From: Raineya sp.
GTDB lineage: Bacteria; Bacteroidota; Bacteroidia; Cytophagales; Thermonemataceae
Assembly: GCA_025054975.1 (NCBI GenBank)
Contig: JANWZC010000005.1
Location: 1-32,046 of the forward strand
DNA length: 32,046 nt
Direction: 5' to 3'
Positions 30,245-32,046 of the stretch are shown piece after piece (within the stretch, counting starts at the first letter, position 1; each line of letters starts with the position of its first letter). The notes below the pieces were generated by a model, which was not told the DNA's origin, did not search any database, and saw only the letters and a list, made by a program, of their open reading frames with translations. A program made the position numbers and the translations under genes.

Positions 30245-32046
30245 CTAATTTCCTACTTCTGAAATAAACTTAATTCTCATGAGTCGTATTTCTTCTTCGG
30301 TGAAATCTTCTGCGGCAAGTTCTCGGATAGCAGCTTGAATATCATCTTTTTCACTATTCATAAAGTATTCGTACAGTTCTTCCTGTCGTTCTTTTTCAAT
30401 CACCTGGTTGATGTAATAGTCTAAATTGAGTTTTGTACCTGAGTCGCAGATATGCTCAATTTCACTTAAAAGTTCATCAAAAGTAAGGTCTTTGGCTTCG
30501 GCAATTTCTTCCAAATCCACCTTTCTATCAATTTGCTGAATAATGAAAATCTTGGTTTTAGATTTATTCACGGTGGATTTGACTACCACATCAGAGGCTG
30601 TTTCAATTTCGTTTTCCTCCACATATTTAACAATCGCTTCTAAGAAAGGTTTGCCAAATTTTTGTACTTTTCCCATACCTACCCCATTGACTTTGGCAAG
30701 TTCTTCTTCGGTAGTGGGGTAAGTCGTTGCCATTTCTTCTAAAGAAGGGTCTTGGAAAATTACATAAGGAGGCAAATTTTTCTCTTTGGCGATACGTTTG
30801 CGAAGATTTTTGAGCAAGTCAAAAAGAACTTCATCATACGCTTTGCCCGAAGTTTGTGGAGTAGTTTCTTGCTCTAATTCTTCACTTTCTTCAGGGTTAC
30901 TGAAATCGTAATCTTTCGTAAGCGTAATGGCATGAGGATTTTTCAAAAACTTCTCACCTTTTGGAGTAAGTTTCAACACGCCATAGTTATCAATATCTTT
31001 TTTGAGATAATCAAAAATGAGAATATGACGAAGCAATGAAAGCCAATTGGTATCAGGGTAATCTTGTCCTTTGCCAAATACTTCTAATTTGTTGTGTTGA
31101 TAGCTTTTTACATAATCATTAGCAACCCCCATAAGCACATCAGCAATGTGTTTTGCTCCGAAACGCTCTCCTGTTTGTTTAACAGCTTTCAAAGCTAAAA
31201 GCACTTGTTCTTCGGCTTCATATTTTTTATGAGGATGCGAACAATTATCACATTGCCCACAATTATTCATTTTGAACTCCTCTCCGAAGTAATGCAGAAG
31301 TTGTTTTACTCTGCAAACTGAGCATTCTGCATATTCAGCGATTTCCTGCAAAAGATGACGAGCATTGTCTCTTTCGGTAACGGTCTTATCTTTACTGAAT
31401 TTTTCAAGTTTATAGATATCTTCTTTGTCAAAAAGCATCAGACAATGCCCTTGTAAGCCGTCTCTACCTGCTCTACCTGTTTCTTGGTAATAACCTTCCA
31501 AAGATTTAGGGGCATCGTAATGCACTACAAAACGAACATCAGGCTTATCAATGCCCATTCCAAAGGCAATCGTGGCAACAATCACATCCACATCTTCATT
31601 CAAGAAGGCATCTTGATTTTTCATTCTCACCTCAGCCTCCAAGCCTGCATGATAGGGCAATGCCTTGATATCATTTACATTAAGCAGTTCAGCGATTTCT
31701 TCAACGGTTTTTCTGCTCAAACAATATACAATGCCCGATTCGCCTTTATGTTGTTTAATAAAACGTATCAATTGTTTTTTGGGGTCTCTTTTGGGTTTTA
31801 CTTCATAGAAAAGATTAGGACGATGGAAAGAGGAAATAAAGACTTTGGCATCTTCCATTTGCAAATTTCGCTGAATATCTTGTTGCACTTTGGGAGTAGC
31901 CGTAGCTGTAAGTGCTATGATAGGCAGATTTTGGTTTAAGTTATCTACAATGCCACGAATCTTGCGATATTCAGGACGGAAGTCGTGTCCCCATTCTGAA
32001 ATGCAGTGAGCTTCATCAATAGCAACAAAAGAAAGTTTGGCTTTTT
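30245..32046 (-). CDS. recQ: ATP-dependent DNA helicase RecQ, C-terminal part
   Basis: The start lies beyond the right edge; the frame is open to 32046 (about 600 residues present). Visible helicase motifs: the DEAH box in AIDEAHCISEWGHDFRPEY, ALTATATP (motif III), YCLSRKTVEE (IV), IVATIAFGMGIDKPDVRFV (V) and YYQETGRAGRDG (VI). Then a RecQ zinc-binding domain with Cys in CSVCRV and NNCGQCDNC, a winged-helix RQC domain (KQTGERFGAKHIADVLMG), an HRDC domain (LFDLLKNLRKRIAKEKNLPP) and an extra C-terminal helical segment. RecQ unwinds DNA 3'-5' in recombination and replication-fork repair. A 158-residue hypothetical gene follows 9 bases downstream. Confidence 0.97.
   Translation of the reverse strand, partial: KAKLSFVAIDEAHCISEWGHDFRPEYRKIRGIVDNLNQNLPIIALTATATPKVQQDIQRNLQMEDAKVFISSFHRPNLFYEVKPKRDPKKQLIRFIKQHKGESGIVYCLSRKTVEEIAELLNVNDIKALPYHAGLEAEVRMKNQDAFLNEDVDVIVATIAFGMGIDKPDVRFVVHYDAPKSLEGYYQETGRAGRDGLQGHCLMLFDKEDIYKLEKFSKDKTVTERDNARHLLQEIAEYAECSVCRVKQLLHYFGEEFKMNNCGQCDNCSHPHKKYEAEEQVLLALKAVKQTGERFGAKHIADVLMGVANDYVKSYQHNKLEVFGKGQDYPDTNWLSLLRHILIFDYLKKDIDNYGVLKLTPKGEKFLKNPHAITLTKDYDFSNPEESEELEQETTPQTSGKAYDEVLFDLLKNLRKRIAKEKNLPPYVIFQDPSLEEMATTYPTTEEELAKVNGVGMGKVQKFGKPFLEAIVKYVEENEIETASDVVVKSTVNKSKTKIFIIQQIDRKVDLEEIAEAKDLTFDELLSEIEHICDSGTKLNLDYYINQVIEKERQEELYEYFMNSEKDDIQAAIRELAAEDFTEEEIRLMRIKFISEVGN

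Noticed and set aside
31484-31939. 151-codon plus-strand open frame
   Set aside because: Antisense to conserved RecQ helicase motifs; no independent evidence.

Overview
The window looks like a chromosomal segment of an AT-rich member of the Bacteroidota, probably of the Cytophagales type. Three things support this. One secreted protease ends in a type IX secretion (T9SS) C-terminal sorting domain. Several genes are preceded by the Bacteroidota promoter pattern TTTG - 17 to 20 nt - TAnnTTTG. Most proteins (GT39-like membrane protein, ComM, PPK2, Uma2, Rpn-like nuclease, ScfR-like regulator) read as typical of that phylum. No rRNA, tRNA, CRISPR array, prophage or intact insertion sequence was seen. 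Both ends cut genes: nadC at the left, recQ at the right.

Layout. 1-2.1 kb: 3' end of nadC, convergent with a GT-C type membrane glycosyltransferase that carries a G/C-rich palindromic repeat inside its reading frame. 2.5-6.3 kb: a secreted TPR protein divergent from a patatin-like lipase plus an ScfR-type HTH regulator; the two divergent promoters physically overlap. 6.6-10.5 kb (minus strand): ychF, an Rpn/PD-(D/E)XK protein, comM and a small holin-X type membrane protein. 10.6-13.4 kb (minus): a 49-residue DUF2256 zinc-ribbon-like protein, ppk2, ispE and a Uma2 protein. 13.5-13.8 kb: a composite repeat. 13.8-15.0 kb (minus): an HU-family protein and a membrane-anchored TPR protein. 15.2-17.1 kb (plus): promoter, possible leader hairpin, rplM-rpsI-rpsB and terminator, with no tsf after rpsB. 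17.1-18.4 kb: a Cys-rich lipoprotein and a nearly G/C-free homopolymer tract. 18.4-20.1 kb: pdxH and a radical SAM/SPASM-like protein. 20.2-22.4 kb (minus): a K+ channel with RCK domain and an FkbM methyltransferase. 22.5-22.9 kb: second composite repeat. 23-25.8 kb: a membrane histidine-kinase-like protein lacking the phospho-acceptor histidine, then a frameshifted hypothetical gene. 25.9-27.1 kb: acetyl-CoA acetyltransferase. 27.1-32 kb (minus): T9SS subtilase, an unknown protein, and recQ.

The genes are mainly housekeeping and do not form one obvious pathway. The most unusual content is repetitive DNA. (1) Two homologous three-part elements (a GAGTACAGAGTAGT minisatellite, a GCTCCCTGAG palindromic core and a TTTAG/TTCAAAGTT module) sit exactly on the stop codons of neighbouring genes and supply their last codons. 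(2) Two composite repeats consist of two ~115-bp MITE-like arms in direct orientation around a CCCCCTCTCC/GGAGAGGGGG palindrome; the same palindrome is also embedded in frame in the glycosyltransferase. Other items worth attention are the His-less kinase, a K+ channel with GYQ instead of GYG in the filter, and a lipoprotein with a duplicated six-cysteine motif.
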